The translations under genes were made by a program, and so were the position numbers. From contig CALMJA010000070.1 in the NCBI GenBank assembly GCA_937864295.1, positions 1-39,474 of the forward strand: a DNA stretch of 39,474 bases. Direction: 5' to 3'. Under the pieces are notes generated by a model. That model did not search any database and was not told the origin of the DNA. It worked only from the letters and a program-made list of their open reading frames with translations. Shown here one piece after another: positions 1-10,244 of this stretch. The stretch is from an uncultured Candidatus Altimarinota bacterium (GTDB taxonomy: Bacteria; Patescibacteriota; Gracilibacteria; BD1-5; UBA6164). Each line of letters starts with the position of its first letter. Position 1 is the stretch's first letter.

Positions 1-1
1 G

Positions 2-748
2 TTAGCTGTTGCTACAATAACTTCATTATTAATTTGATTAAATTATTCATATGCAGATGTATTTAAAAAATCATATGATGTTTATAATCAATCTAATCAT
101 TTTTTTAATCCTTTGGTAAATATAAAAAATATTTGATATTCAACTGATTTTTGAAAATGAATTTTTGAAAAAACAAATTTAGAAGTAAATCTAGATTTAG
201 ATAAAGTTTCTATTATTTGAAATTTTTTGACATTAAAAGAGAACCAAAATTTAGATTTAGGTGGTATTGTAAAATGATATTGAGTAGATTTAGTTTCAGA
301 TTTTTTAAAAGAAAAATGATATAGCGATTTTATAATAAATGCATGATGAGATATTTATTTATATTGAAATAATTCAGCTTGAAAAACTCCTGTTGTTTGA
401 ATCGATAGTCCATTTAATAGTAATGAACTTTTTGCAACTTTGGAAATAAAAAATAAATCTATTTCAACATCTGGTACATACAAAAGAAAATGGGAATTAG
501 AAAATGAAAAATATCATCATATATTAACTCCAGAAACAAATACTAATAATAATGAAATAATTAGTATAACTCTTATTTCAGATAAATGTTATATTTCAGA
601 TTCATATGCAACAGCATGTATTGCAATGGGGATTGAAAAATCTCTTGTTTTTTTGCAAGAAAAAAATATAGATTGATTTTTAATTTGAAGTGATTGAAAT
701 ATATATCAAACAAAAAATTTATCATCATATAATATAGAAATTATATAA
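2..748 (+). CDS. apbE: ApbE-family FAD:protein FMN transferase, 5' partial
   Basis: Open from the window edge to TAA with UGA as Gly; 248 residues are visible and the N terminus is missing. ApbE enzymes move FMN from FAD onto Thr/Ser of flavoproteins in the cell envelope, in a Mg-dependent reaction. Family motifs seen in order are LDLGGIVKGYGVD, INAGGDIYLYG, ISTSGTYKR, YHHILTP and SDSYATACIAMG, the last corresponding to the usual metal-binding D-A-x-x-T-A region. The Asp of that last motif is kept, but Ser-Tyr replaces the usual Ala-Leu. No target flavoprotein is encoded in the window. A promoter for the next gene follows, so this gene ends its own unit. The family call is firm; the true start and signal peptide lie outside the window. 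Confidence 0.9.
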
Positions 749-786
749 TAAATTGCATTTTATAAATCCCTTAAAATATTTTATAC

Positions 787-814
787 TTGCTATTTCTTAG
801 TTTTTAGCTATACT
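787..814 (+). promoter_or_regulatory. Candidate sigma70-type promoter for the pirin gene
   Basis: TTGCTA (787-792), a 16-bp spacer and TATACT (809-814) lie about 32 bases before the pirin start. No other strong promoter-like pair stands out between the upstream stop and this gene. Confidence 0.5.
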
Positions 815-845
815 TTTTATAGTGAGAAAAATTATAAAAAAAACT

Positions 846-1541
846 ATGAAAAATAAAATAATAAAAAGTAATTTAGTATATGAAGCAAATCATGGCTGGC
901 TTAGATCTCGCCATATTTTTTCTTTTGCAGAATATTTTGATGCTGAAAATAGTGGATTTTGAAATATGAGAGTATTTAATGATGATTATATAGCTTGAAA
1001 TTCAGGTTTTTGACTTCATCCACATTCAAATATGGAAATTTTAACTATTCTTTTGGCTGGTGAAATAACTCATGGAGATAATTTATGAAATAAAAAAACA
1101 ATTAAAGCTTGAGATTTACAAACTATGTCAGCAGGAACTTGAATCTTGCATAGTGAAGAAAATTTAAGTGATGATGAAACTCATCTTTTTCAAATATGGT
1201 TTACACCACTTCATTTATGAAACAAACCAAATTATAGAGATTTTAAAGTATATTTAGTGAAAAATAAATTAAATTTATTTGCTTCAAATAATAAAGATGA
1301 TGTAATCTGATACCTTGATAGTGATGTAAATGTTTATAGATGATTGTTTGAAATAGGGCATAGTTTTGATTATCAAATCAAAAAAAGAAGAGGTTTATTC
1401 TTATATGTAAATAAATGAGAATTAGAAATTGATTGAGAGATATTAAAAGCATGAGATCAAATTAGATATACTGCAGGTTGAACTTACAATTTTATTTCAA
1501 AAACTGATTGTGATTTTGTAGTTATAGATGTAAAAATATAA
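846..1541 (+). CDS. Pirin family protein (bicupin)
   Basis: 231 residues. Pirins are bicupins; characterised bacterial members act as quercetin 2,3-dioxygenases or as metabolic regulators, so the substrate cannot be inferred. The N-terminal cupin is well preserved: HGWLRSRHIFSFAEYF, then LHPHSNMEILTILLAGEITHGD and AGTGILHSEEN. These carry the His/His/Glu/His metal-binding set of YhhW/YhaK-type pirins. The C-terminal cupin (about 120-231) is more divergent. The ATG was chosen because the family's N-terminal HGWLRSRHIFSF begins about 20 residues later. The gene stands alone between a promoter and a terminator. Many glycines are TGA, including those in NSGFG and AGTG. Confidence 0.88.
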
Positions 1542-1568
1542 AAATATAGAAATATATTTTTATTTTTT
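1540..1568 (+). terminator. Intrinsic terminator after the pirin gene
   Basis: A 9-bp A/U-only stem (1540-1548 with 1553-1561) closes a GAAA tetraloop and runs into a T-tract. The stop codon forms part of the 5' arm. Confidence 0.6.
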
Positions 1569-1613
1569 TATATTTAATTATACTATTTTAAATTTAATTA
1601 TTAAACAAGTTTT

Positions 1614-2318
1614 ATGAAGAAATATTTTTATTTTTGAGAAGAAGTTAGTGGATATAATGTAAGAGTTTTAAATGAAAGAGAGGTAAGAGCAGGAGCTTGA
1701 ATTATGTTTTTATTTGCAATTATATCATTTCTTGTTAGTTGTATAACTGGTAATTTTTTAAGTACAAAAATTATAATTATAGTTTTTTTGCTGGATTTTT
1801 TTATAAGAGTAATACTAAATCCAAAATTTTCTCCTACTTTGATTTTGGGTAGATTTTTTGTATCAAATCAAACTCCAGAATATGTTTGAGCACCTCAAAA
1901 AAGATTTGCTTGGTCTATGTGATTAGGATTGGCTATATTTATGTTTATTATGCTTGTTATAAATAATATAATAAATCCAATAACAATGCTTGCTTGTGTT
2001 TTATGTTTATTTTTATTATTTTTTGAAACAGCTTTTGGTATTTGTTTAGGTTGTAAAATGTATAATAAATTTCATAAAGAAAAAGCAGAACTTTGTCCAG
2101 GTTGAGTTTGTGAAATAAAACAAAAAGAGGAGATTCAAAAAATAAGTAATATTCAAATTTTAATTTTAATTATATTTTTTATATTATTATTTTTTATATT
2201 TAATTTAGATTTTTTGAAATCAAAAAATCCTATTAGAAATAATACTCAAAATTCAGAATTACAAAATAAAGGTTCTTTTGGGTGAATTAAAAATTGCATG
2301 AGTAGTTGTGGTAAATAA
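1614..2318 (+). CDS. DUF4395 family membrane protein
   Basis: 234 residues. DUF4395 proteins are small integral membrane proteins of unknown function. The N-terminal cytosolic stretch has the family signature VRVLNEREVRAGAGIMFLFA, followed by paired membrane helices (about 30-65), a loop with NPKFSPTLILGRFFVSNQ and GAPQKRFAWSMGL, a second helical pair (about 100-140), and FGICLGCKMY, whose two cysteines are typical of the family. A fifth hydrophobic segment (about 180-200) and a short Cys-containing tail (CMSSCGK) follow. Further cysteines occur in ELCPGGVCEI, so a redox or metal role is possible but unproven. It is transcribed alone and ends at a hairpin shared with the convergent gene. Confidence 0.85.
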
Positions 2319-2319
2319 A

Positions 2320-2350
2320 AAAAGAAACTTTAAAGTTTCTTTTTTTTTTT
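2320..2350. terminator. Bidirectional intrinsic terminator
   Basis: The inverted repeat AAAGAAACTT/AAGTTTCTTT is followed by a run of about 12 T on the plus strand and preceded by an A-run, so it can end both the DUF4395 gene and the convergent minus-strand gene. Confidence 0.75.
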
Positions 2351-3797
2351 ATTTATTTTTAAATAAATCGATTTCTATTGAGTTTTTATCATCTGTATAT
2401 ATTCATAAATCATTTTCTTTAATATATTTTTTATATCAATCTATTTTTTTGTTTGTCATTACAAAATTTGTTTTTATTGTCTCAGCAGAATATTGATTCA
2501 CATCTTTATAATAAACTTCAGAAAATGCTTTTTCCATAGTATTTTGTAATTTTATTGAGAAATCACTATCTAATTTATTGTCTGTAATCATATTTATATA
2601 TATATTATCTGACAATTTTCTTAGTCATTCAAAAAATTCTAAAGTTAAATTTTGAGCAGATAAACTATTTCATACATATACATCTATAACTATTGCATCA
2701 TATTTTTTATTTTGTTTTAAGGAATCTGTTATAAAAAATCTAGAAGGTGTAACTATAAAATTTATTTTTTCACTTAAGTCTTTCTTTAAAAAATAATTTT
2801 CAGCTATTTCTTTTAAACTACTATCTACATCTACTACATCTATATTTTTTACAAAATTTTCTTTTGATAATTCATTTGGAAGTGTAAATCATGCAGCTCA
2901 TATAATAGCTATATTTTCGTATTTTTCTTTTATTAAATTCTTTTTAATTTCGATTATATATTTAAAAAAACTTTCATTTGTATTTAAATCAATTCCTGAT
3001 GCATATCACATATTTTGAAGTAGAATTCTTCTATTATTTTCATCATTAAATACTATTATATTATGATAAGAATTTGCTTCTTTAAATAAGATATTTGATT
3101 TTAATACTTCTTTAGCAAATACAAAAGTACAAGAGAAACTTAGAACTATCATTGCTAAAATAATTGAAAAATTTATTTTTTTAAAATTTATTAATGATAA
3201 GATTATTGCAATAAATGAAAGTATTATTGAGTTTATACTTGCTGATTTTTCTACTCATATATATGAAAATAATATTGTAGAAGTTGCAACTGATCAAAGA
3301 AAAGAACCAATAGTTGAGAAAAAAAGAAGTTTTCATATTTTTTCTCAAGTATTATCTCATTTTAACAACTCTGATAATAAAGGTATTGTTTGACTTGCTA
3401 AAAATACAGGTATAAAAAATAAAAAAAATGATGATATTAAAATAGACCAAAAATAACTTCAAGTTTTTTCTATAAGTAATTCTAGTATGTATATATCGAT
3501 AACAAATGTAAAGAAAAAATAATATGCACTTGCTATAGCTAAATTAAAAACTATTTTATTTTTAATATATGAAATATCTTTATTTTTACTATTTTTTCAT
3601 CAAATATAATATCAATATGAAAGTGCTAAAAGTATTACTCATAAAATAATTGATGTAGATATAGAATTTGTTCATACTATTGGAGTAAAATTTCTAATAG
3701 CAATTATTTCTATTGATAGTGTAGTAAATCATTCTAAAAACGATATTATATATATTAAAAATGCCATTTTAAGTTTATTATTGGATAATGTTTTCAT
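2349..3797 (-). CDS. Membrane protein with C-terminal spermidine-synthase-like domain
   Basis: 482 residues. Roughly the first 240 residues form several hydrophobic helices, opening with a segment (ISFLEWFTTLSIEIIAIRNF) like the first helix of fused MFS-like/spermidine synthase proteins. The C-terminal half is Rossmann-like: IAIIGAAGFTLPNEL (residues about 296-310, GAAG at 300-303), then VVDVDSSLKEIAENYF, which matches the E/D-x-D SAM-binding strand, and YDAIVIDVYVGN, where aminopropyltransferases keep a catalytic Asp. It is therefore probably a SAM-type nucleotide-binding transferase fused to a membrane domain. The glycine loop is weaker than in true SpeE and substrate residues are unclear, so polyamine synthesis should not be assumed. 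The next gene upstream ends in a terminator, so it has its own promoter. Confidence 0.72.
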
Positions 3798-3815
3798 TAT
3801 ACTTAAAAACAAAAA

Positions 3816-3845
3816 AATAAAACCTTAAATAGGTTTTATTTTTTT
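3816..3845. terminator. Intrinsic terminator after the K+ channel gene
   Basis: AAAACCT-TAAAT-AGGTTTT has A/T tails on both sides. On the minus strand it overlaps the channel stop codon and is followed by a T-run, so it ends that gene before the next minus-strand gene. Confidence 0.65.
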
Positions 3846-4733
3846 TACTTTGTGAATTAATTTTTCTCAGCATACTTTACAATAATTTGCATCATATAGA
3901 TTTTCTTTAGAATTACATCTTGGACAAGCTTCTTTATATCTTTCTTTCTCCATTTTATTTTTTTGAGCTACTTCAAAAAATACTAACACTGTAATAGATG
4001 AAATCATAGCTATAACCATTGGTCATATAATAATTATTAGAGATCATACAATTTTTCAAAGAGTTGTAACAGGATACACATCTCAATATCAAACTGTTGC
4101 CATTGTTACTATTGCCCACCAAAGTGTATCAGGAATAGACTTAAATCCAGGATTTACACTTCATTCTATGTAATACATAAAAACAGAAGCAAGTAATAAT
4201 ATAATTGATACTAGTATAAATCATATTTGGTATTCTGCTTTATAATTTTTTACTCATGCTATTATATGAACTATACTTTTAAAATGTCTAAGTAATTTAA
4301 ATATTCTAAATACTCTTAGTATTCTCAGCGCTTTTAAAACTGTTAAATCAAGTAATCATTCAAATAAAACTTGTAGAAAAAATGGTAAAAATGATAATAA
4401 ATCTACTATATTCATTATTTTGAACATATGTCATATTTTTTTTCTTGCATTAAATAAACGATAAAAATATTCAGTTGCAAATATAGAAGATATGATTCAA
4501 TCAATGATAAAAATCTCATTTGAAAAAATTGTTTTATTATTTCAAACTGATTCAAAAATTATAATTCATACTGAAAAAAGTATAAGAAATATAATTATAA
4601 GATTTAAAGTAACTCATAACTTATTATTTGTATCATCCAAAATATTTCTAGGTTTTTCTAGTTTTATTTTTTTTGTTTTTATTTTTTTTCACTCTATGTG
4701 AAGAATTGATTTTATGAAGCTGCTTATAAGCAT
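3825..4733 (-). CDS. Voltage-gated K+ channel with C-terminal zinc ribbon
   Basis: 302 residues with six-helix Kv architecture: S1 about 41-61, S2 72-93, S3 106-122, and S4 130-152 with arginines every third residue (LRILRVFRIFKLLRHF). S5 is about 168-189, the pore loop holds the exact selectivity filter TVGYGD at 213-218, and S6 is 225-252. Both filter glycines are TGA codons, a decisive sign of the recoded genetics. After S6 a short helix leads into a rubredoxin-like ribbon, C270-x2-C273 and C285-x2-C288, predicted to bind Zn in the cytoplasm. It would set membrane potential or carry K+ passively. The ATG at 4733 is the furthest upstream in frame; no ribosome-binding motif confirms it. Confidence 0.92.
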
Positions 4734-4884
4734 AAATATAAATTTAAATTATATTATTTATATTTTACTATAAAACACCAATTATTACAAAAAAAAAGAG
4801 TATTATTTAAAAAAAAGATTTAATTTTTTTAGACTTAATTATATAATAAAAAATAGATATTTATTTTCTATAATATTTTTGTAC

Positions 4885-5871
4885 ATGACTAAAAATTTAG
4901 ATATTCAAAATGACATAATAAATGCCTCAAATAAGATAAAAGAATTGAAAAATGAAATAGCAAAAAAAATAGTATGACAAAGTGAAATGATAGATAGTTT
5001 ACTTATATGACTTTTTGCACAATGACATATTTTAGTTGAGTGAGTTCCATGACTTGCAAAAACTCTTACTATAGATACTTTGAGTAAAACACTTGATTTA
5101 TGATTTAGCAGAATTCAATTTACACCAGATTTATTACCAAGTGATTTAATAGGTACTGAAATTTACAATTCAAAAACTATGGATTTTGATATTAAAAAAT
5201 GACCAATATTTAATAATTTTATTTTAGCTGATGAAATAAATAGAGCACCTTCAAAAGTACAATCTGCTCTACTTGAAGCTATGTCAGAGAAACAAGTTAC
5301 TATTTGAAAAGATAGTTTTATTCTGGATAAACCATTTATTGTTTTAGCAACTCAAAATCCGATAGAACAAACAGGTACATATAAATTGCCAGAAGCACAA
5401 CTTGATAGATTTATGTTAAAAGTTAATGTAGATTATCCAAGTTATGATGAAGAAAAAGAAATGTATAAAAAAAATCTTTGATATGATAATGAAACTCTTA
5501 ACAAAATTATGGATAAAAAAGATATATTTTTAATTCAAGATTTAGTTAAAAAAGTATTTATTTCAGAAAGTATTTTTGATTATGTTACAAATATAATTGA
5601 TGCAACTAGAAATCCAAGTAAATACAATATATGAGAACTAGAAACATATATAAGTTATTGAGCATCACCAAGAGCATGATTATCACTTTTAAATGCATCT
5701 AGAGTTATTGCACTTATGAATGAAAGATCTTTTGTTATTCCAGAAGATATTAAAAAAATAGCACTTTTAGTACTATCACATAGAATTGTTCTTAGTTATG
5801 AAGCTATGGTTTCTGAAAAAACAGAAAAAGATATAATAAAAAATATTATTGAAAAAATAAATATTGTTTAA
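4885..5871 (+). CDS. MoxR-family AAA+ ATPase
   Basis: 328 residues, normal for MoxR. These ATPases act as chaperones for VWA-domain proteins, inserting metals or assembling complexes at the membrane. Walker A is GVPGLAKT (53-60, both glycines TGA), Walker B is ADEIN (D116-E117), sensor 1 is LATQNP, and the AAA lid contains SPRAGLSLL with the sensor 2 Arg. It is the first gene of a six-gene run with DUF58, a DUF4381-like protein, two VWA proteins and a TPR protein, the usual Bat/aerotolerance set. The TAA stop shares its last A with the next ATG (TAATG), so the two are translationally coupled. A TATAAT lies at 4842-4847 and another at 4869-4874, but no good -35 pairs with either. Confidence 0.95.
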
Positions 5872-6734
5872 TGGATATAAATAAAAAAATTAAATTATTA
5901 GATTTTAAACTTACTAAGTCTTTATGAAATAGTTTTTTTTGAGTGTATAAAAGTAAATTTGTTTGAAATTGAATTGATTTTATTGAACATAAAGAATACA
6001 ATTTTTGAGATCCGATAAAAAATATAAATTGGAAAACTATAGGGAAAACAACAAAACTTTATACAAAAATTTTTGAAGAAGAAAGAGATTTAAAAATACT
6101 TTTTGTTATAGATATAAATAAAAAAATGAATTTTTGATTTTTTGATAAAACAAAAAAGGAAGTATTGGAAGAAGTTTTTTTTACATTATCATCTAGCGCT
6201 AGTTTTTATTGAGATAGTATTTGAGCTTTATTATATGATGGTAAAAAAAATATATTTATGCCTTATAAAAAGGGATTATTTAATATTTTTAGTGTAATTT
6301 GAGAGTTAAATAAAGAAGAAAATTTTTCCGAAATAGAGGAAAATAGAAGCTTAAAAGCTTTTGATTATTTAAATAAAATAAATACTAAAAATACTCTTAT
6401 TTTTATTATTAGTGATGAAATAAAAGATGATTTAAATAATAATTTAAAAATTCTTTCTAAAAAAAATGAGATCTATTATATAAATATTTTTGATAATTTT
6501 GAAAATAATTTAATTAATATAGATTTAGATTTATCTCTTTGATATAATAATGATTTTTTAAATATTTCATTAAATGATAATGAAAAAATAAAAGAATATA
6601 AAAAAAATAGATTATCTAAGATAAATAATTTTAATAATATTTTAGCTAAAAATAATATTTCTTATAAAAATATAGATACAAAAGATGATGTTTTTAAAGA
6701 ATTATATTTATTTTTTAATGGTTTAAACAGGTAA
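5871..6734 (+). CDS. DUF58 domain protein
   Basis: 287 residues. DUF58 proteins accompany MoxR ATPases and VWA proteins. The core signature is present: GIDFIEHKEYNFGDPIKNINWK and the following T-x-K-LYTKIFEEERD, then ILFVIDINKKM, a degenerate VWA-like first strand. The N-terminal part lacks the membrane helices many DUF58 proteins have, so it is probably cytosolic. It overlaps moxR by one base at TAATG and is followed by the next gene after one base. Its role is inferred from the operon: assembly or control of the VWA proteins downstream. Confidence 0.85.
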
Positions 6735-6735
6735 T

Positions 6736-7194
6736 ATGACAGATATTTTTGACATAAAAGATTTTTTTCTATGAGATTGATTTTCATATATAAATACATT
6801 TATTATTTTGATTGTTTTTATATGACTTATATCTTTTTTTGTCTTTGTAAAAAATAAAAAAAATAAAATTAAAAATGATTTTATAGAACAAAAAGAAAAT
6901 GAAATACTTGATTTTAAAGCTATGTTATGAATTTTTGAAGATAAGTATTATTATTTAGATTCAATTAGTTTTTTAAAAGAAATAAACCATATTTTTAGAC
7001 TTTATTTAGAGCAAGAAAAATGATATACAGATTTTTCTAAACTTACTTTAGAAGAAATTGTTTCTCTTGATTTAAAAAAAGATCATATCTCATTTTTAAA
7101 AGATTTATATTTTAAAGAATATAGGGAACAATTTCTTGATCAAGATGAGAAAAAAGAAATTTTTGATAATTTATTAAAAATAATTTCTAATTAA
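6736..7194 (+). CDS. Small single-pass membrane protein, DUF4381-like, of the VWA operon
   Basis: 152 residues. One transmembrane helix (about 20-42) is followed by a lysine-rich linker and a cytosolic helical domain (about 65-152). The position between DUF58 and the VWA genes, the size and the layout match the DUF4381 proteins of Bat operons. I see no diagnostic motif, so the family name rests mainly on context. It starts one base after the DUF58 stop and ends five bases before the next ATG, so it is cotranscribed. It probably bridges the MoxR/DUF58 side and the membrane VWA proteins. Confidence 0.65.
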
Positions 7195-7199
7195 AAAAA

Positions 7200-8192
7200 A
7201 TGAATTTTTTTGAAATAGAATTTTTAAATCCAGAGTATTTTATACTTCTTTTGTTATTACCTTTTATTTTATATGCAATTTATAAAAAGCAAAAGAGTTA
7301 TTTTTTGTTTCCATTTTTTGCTGATTTAAAAAATACGTATAAAAAAAAATCATCTACATTTATTATTAAATCTTTATTTATATCATTAATTTTTTTCTTT
7401 TATATAGTTATATTTTCAAACCCAAATATTGCTTTAATAAACCAAAAAACAAATAAAAATTGAATTGATATAGTTTTGGTTTTGGATATTTCTTTTAGTA
7501 TGGAAGCTAGAGATTTATCACCAAATAGATTAGAAAAATCTAAAGAAGTTATAAAAGAGTTTATAGACTATCAAAAAACAAACAGAATATGATTAGTAGT
7601 TTTTGCATGAAAACCATTTACTAGTATTCCACTTACATTTGATTATAATATATTAAAGGAAACAGTTTGAAATCTACAAACTGATACAATCAATCAAGAT
7701 AATATAAGTTTAGCATGAACAGCAGTTTGAGATTCAATTTTGATGTGAGAAACACTGTTTGATAATAAAAATGATAGACAAAAAGTAATTATTTTACTTA
7801 CTGATTGAGATTCAAATTCATGAGTTGAGCCTAAATTGGCTGCCTTAAATTCAAAAGAAAAAGGTATTATTATTTATACTATTTGAATTTGAAGTAAATC
7901 TTGATGAGAAGTTAAATATTTTTCAAACTGATTTGAACAAACTCAAAATATTCCAGCAATAAATGATGAATTATTAAAAGAAGTTTCAAAAATAACTTCA
8001 TGAGAATATTTTAGAGCAGAAGATAATTTAAGTTTAGAAAAAATATTTAAATATTTAGAAAAACTTGAAAAACAAGAAATTGAAATAGAAACAAATAAAT
8101 TATATTTAAGTCAATATAGTACTTTTGTTTATATACTTAGCTTTTTATTGTTTACTTTTACTATTTATATACTAAATAAGAAAGAATTATAA
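7200..8192 (+). CDS. VWA-domain membrane protein, BatA-like
   Basis: 330 residues. It begins with the N-terminal segment typical of BatA (FLNPEYFILLLLLPFILYAIY), a second helix at about 60-78, a VWA domain from about 90 to 280 and a C-terminal helix at about 300-322. This puts the VWA domain on the far side of the membrane. The metal-ion-dependent adhesion site is complete: DISFS (D96-x-S-x-S), a conserved Thr in the LAGTAVGD region and LTDGDSN. The ORF is interrupted by many TGA codons that read as Gly, for example in IGLVVFAGKP. With the next gene it forms the usual BatA/BatB pair, likely a surface complex handled by the MoxR ATPase. Confidence 0.9.
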
Positions 8193-8193
8193 A

Positions 8194-9225
8194 ATGTATT
8201 TTTCAAATTTTAACATTTTTTGAGTTGGTATTTTTTTACTATTATTTTTAATAGTTATTTATTTTTTTTATGTAAATTATAAAAAACAATTAATAATTAA
8301 TAATACTTTTAAAAAATTAGCTAAATTTAAATATTTTTATATCAAAAATATATTTTTATTATTGTCTCTTTTTACTGTTTTATTATCAATTTTTTGAATT
8401 AAATATTGAAATGAAAAACTTTCAAATTCAACTTATGGTATAGATGTAGTTTTTGTTTTGGATGTAAGTAAATCAATGAATGTAGCTGATATAAAAGATG
8501 AAAACTCATATATTACTAGACTATCTTTTTCTAAAAATGCTATTAAAAACTATGTTGTAAACAATTTAAATAACAGATATTGATTAGTTATTTTTTCTTG
8601 AGATGCTGTTTCAAGTGTACCATTAACAACTGATAAAGATATATTTTTAGATGTATTGGATAGTGTAGATTATAGAAATTTATTGCTATGATGATCAAAT
8701 TTTTCTAAAGCAATGGAATTATGAATAAATAGATTATTGTTTTCAGATGATTCTTCTAAAGCACTTATATTTTTAAGTGATTGATGAGAAGAATTAGATT
8801 TAGATATTAAACAATTAAAAAAAATTAATAACAATAAAAATATAGTTTATTTATTTTCATGAATTTGAACACAATCTTGATGAAAAATAATAATATGAAA
8901 AGATGTTTATGGTAGATATAGTTATCAAAAATATGAAGGTGATTATGTAATTAGTAAATTAAATGAAGATAATTTAAAAAGTATATCTGATATTTTTGAT
9001 TGAAAATATATTAAGTTTGAACAAAGTTCTGATATAAATAAATTTAAAAATAATTTATTTGAAATAGAAAATAAAATCATAGAAACAAATTTTATTTGAA
9101 CGAAGCAAGATTTATCTCGTTATCTTTCTTTTATTAGTTTTATATTTTTTATTTTATTTTTATTTTTATATTTATTTGAAGATAAAATTTATTTTTTTAA
9201 TAAAAAATTATGATTAAAAAAATAA
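8194..9225 (+). CDS. Second VWA-domain membrane protein, BatB-like
   Basis: 343 residues, beginning one base after the first VWA gene ends. Two N-terminal helices (about 9-28 and 50-68), a VWA domain with DVSKS (D90-x-S-x-S), GGSNFSKAME for the Thr/Ser position, FLSDGGEE for the third MIDAS element, and a C-terminal helix (about 308-330). The domain order repeats that of the preceding gene, consistent with old duplication, but the two are clearly diverged. The end overlaps the next gene by 16 bases. Function is inferred from the Bat operon: a partner of the first VWA protein at the cell surface. Confidence 0.88.
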
Positions 9226-9923
9226 TATTATGAATTTTATTTTTGATTTTGATTTTAATTTCAAATTTTTGATATATAAAATCTTTTTATTTTAATTCTC
9301 TTTGAGAATACTATTTTGATAAAAATGATTTAGAAAAATCAAAAAATAATTTTGAAAAAGCTTGAACGGAATCAGCTATTTATAATTTATGAAACTTAAA
9401 TTATAAATCACATAATTATAATCTAGCTATTAAAAATTATGAATCAATTTTAAATACAACTTCAAAAAGTTTACTTTTTAAAGTTAATCATAATTTATGA
9501 AATAGTTATTTTAGAATGTGAGAAATAGATAGTGAAAATAGTTTAGATTATTTTAATACTTCTGCTTCATTTTATAATGATGCATTAAAAATTTATTTTA
9601 ATGAAGAAACAAAAAATAATTTTGAATTTGTTTTAGAAAAAATTAAAGAACTAGAAAAAAAATCAGAAGATAATAGTGACTCAAATTCTTCAAATAAAAA
9701 AAATGAAAATTCAGATAATACTGATGATTCTAATAATTCTGAAATATGATTGACTAATGAACAAAAAGAAAAAATAAAAGAGTATCAAGAAATGTTAAAA
9801 AAAGAACAAAATTCAAATAATGATTCATTTAATAAAATTTATGAATGAGATGGAAATTATAGTGTATATGAAAATATATATGATAATAGTTTACTTGAAA
9901 ATAAAGTAGAAAAAGATTGGTAA
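9210..9923 (+). CDS. Membrane-anchored TPR protein, BatC-like
   Basis: 237 residues. The chosen ATG lies inside the end of the VWA gene (16-base overlap) and gives a clean N-terminal anchor (MIKKIILGILFLILILISNF). Two or three TPR-like helical repeats follow (about 35-130: YYFDKNDLEKSKNNFEKAG, AIYNLGNLNYKSHNYNLAI, VNHNLGNSYFRMGEID). Then comes an Asn/Ser/Asp/Glu-rich low-complexity region (about 150-180) and a charged tail. TPR proteins close Bat operons in other bacteria and probably hold the VWA pair together. A strong terminator follows immediately. Confidence 0.8.
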
Positions 9924-9924
9924 A

Positions 9925-9955
9925 AAAAACTCCAAATTAATTTGGAGTTTTTTTT
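9925..9955. terminator. Strong bidirectional terminator ending the moxR/VWA operon
   Basis: AAAACTCCAAA-TTAA-TTTGGAGTTTT with a T-run on the plus strand and an A-run on the other side. It ends both the Bat-type operon and the convergent minus-strand gene. Confidence 0.85.
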
Positions 9956-10235
9956 ATGCTTTTTTAAAAAATTCAGTTCTTAAAACCATATTTCCAGATT
10001 CTATTAATTCTGGATCATCAGTTAATTTTATTTTTGTAAATTTATCTCATCTTTTTATATTTTGACCTCATTTAACTGGTAAGTCTTTTATAGCCATAAC
10101 AGTATCTCAAGCTTTTAATATGTTTCAGTGAGCATCTTTTACTACTATTTCTTCTTCAGTATCATTTGAAGTAGAATTACCATTTTCATCATAAGACCAG
10201 TTATCCCAATCTACATCGTTATAATCTTTTCCCAT
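9954..10235 (-). CDS. PhnA-like protein lacking the N-terminal zinc ribbon
   Basis: 93 residues. Residues about 33-93 (VKDAHGNILKAGDTVMAIKD, then LPVKGGQNIKRGDKFTKIKL and EFFKKA) match the C-terminal domain of PhnA/YjdM proteins, a small SH3-like barrel. The four-Cys zinc ribbon that normally precedes it is absent. In its place is an acidic stretch (DYNDVDWDNWSYDENGN) with no cysteine at all. PhnA has no proven role in phosphonate use and is treated as a protein of unknown function. The start lies nine bases after the RimK-type ligase stop, so the two are one operon and probably act together. Confidence 0.8.
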
Positions 10236-10244
10236 ATTTTAAAA

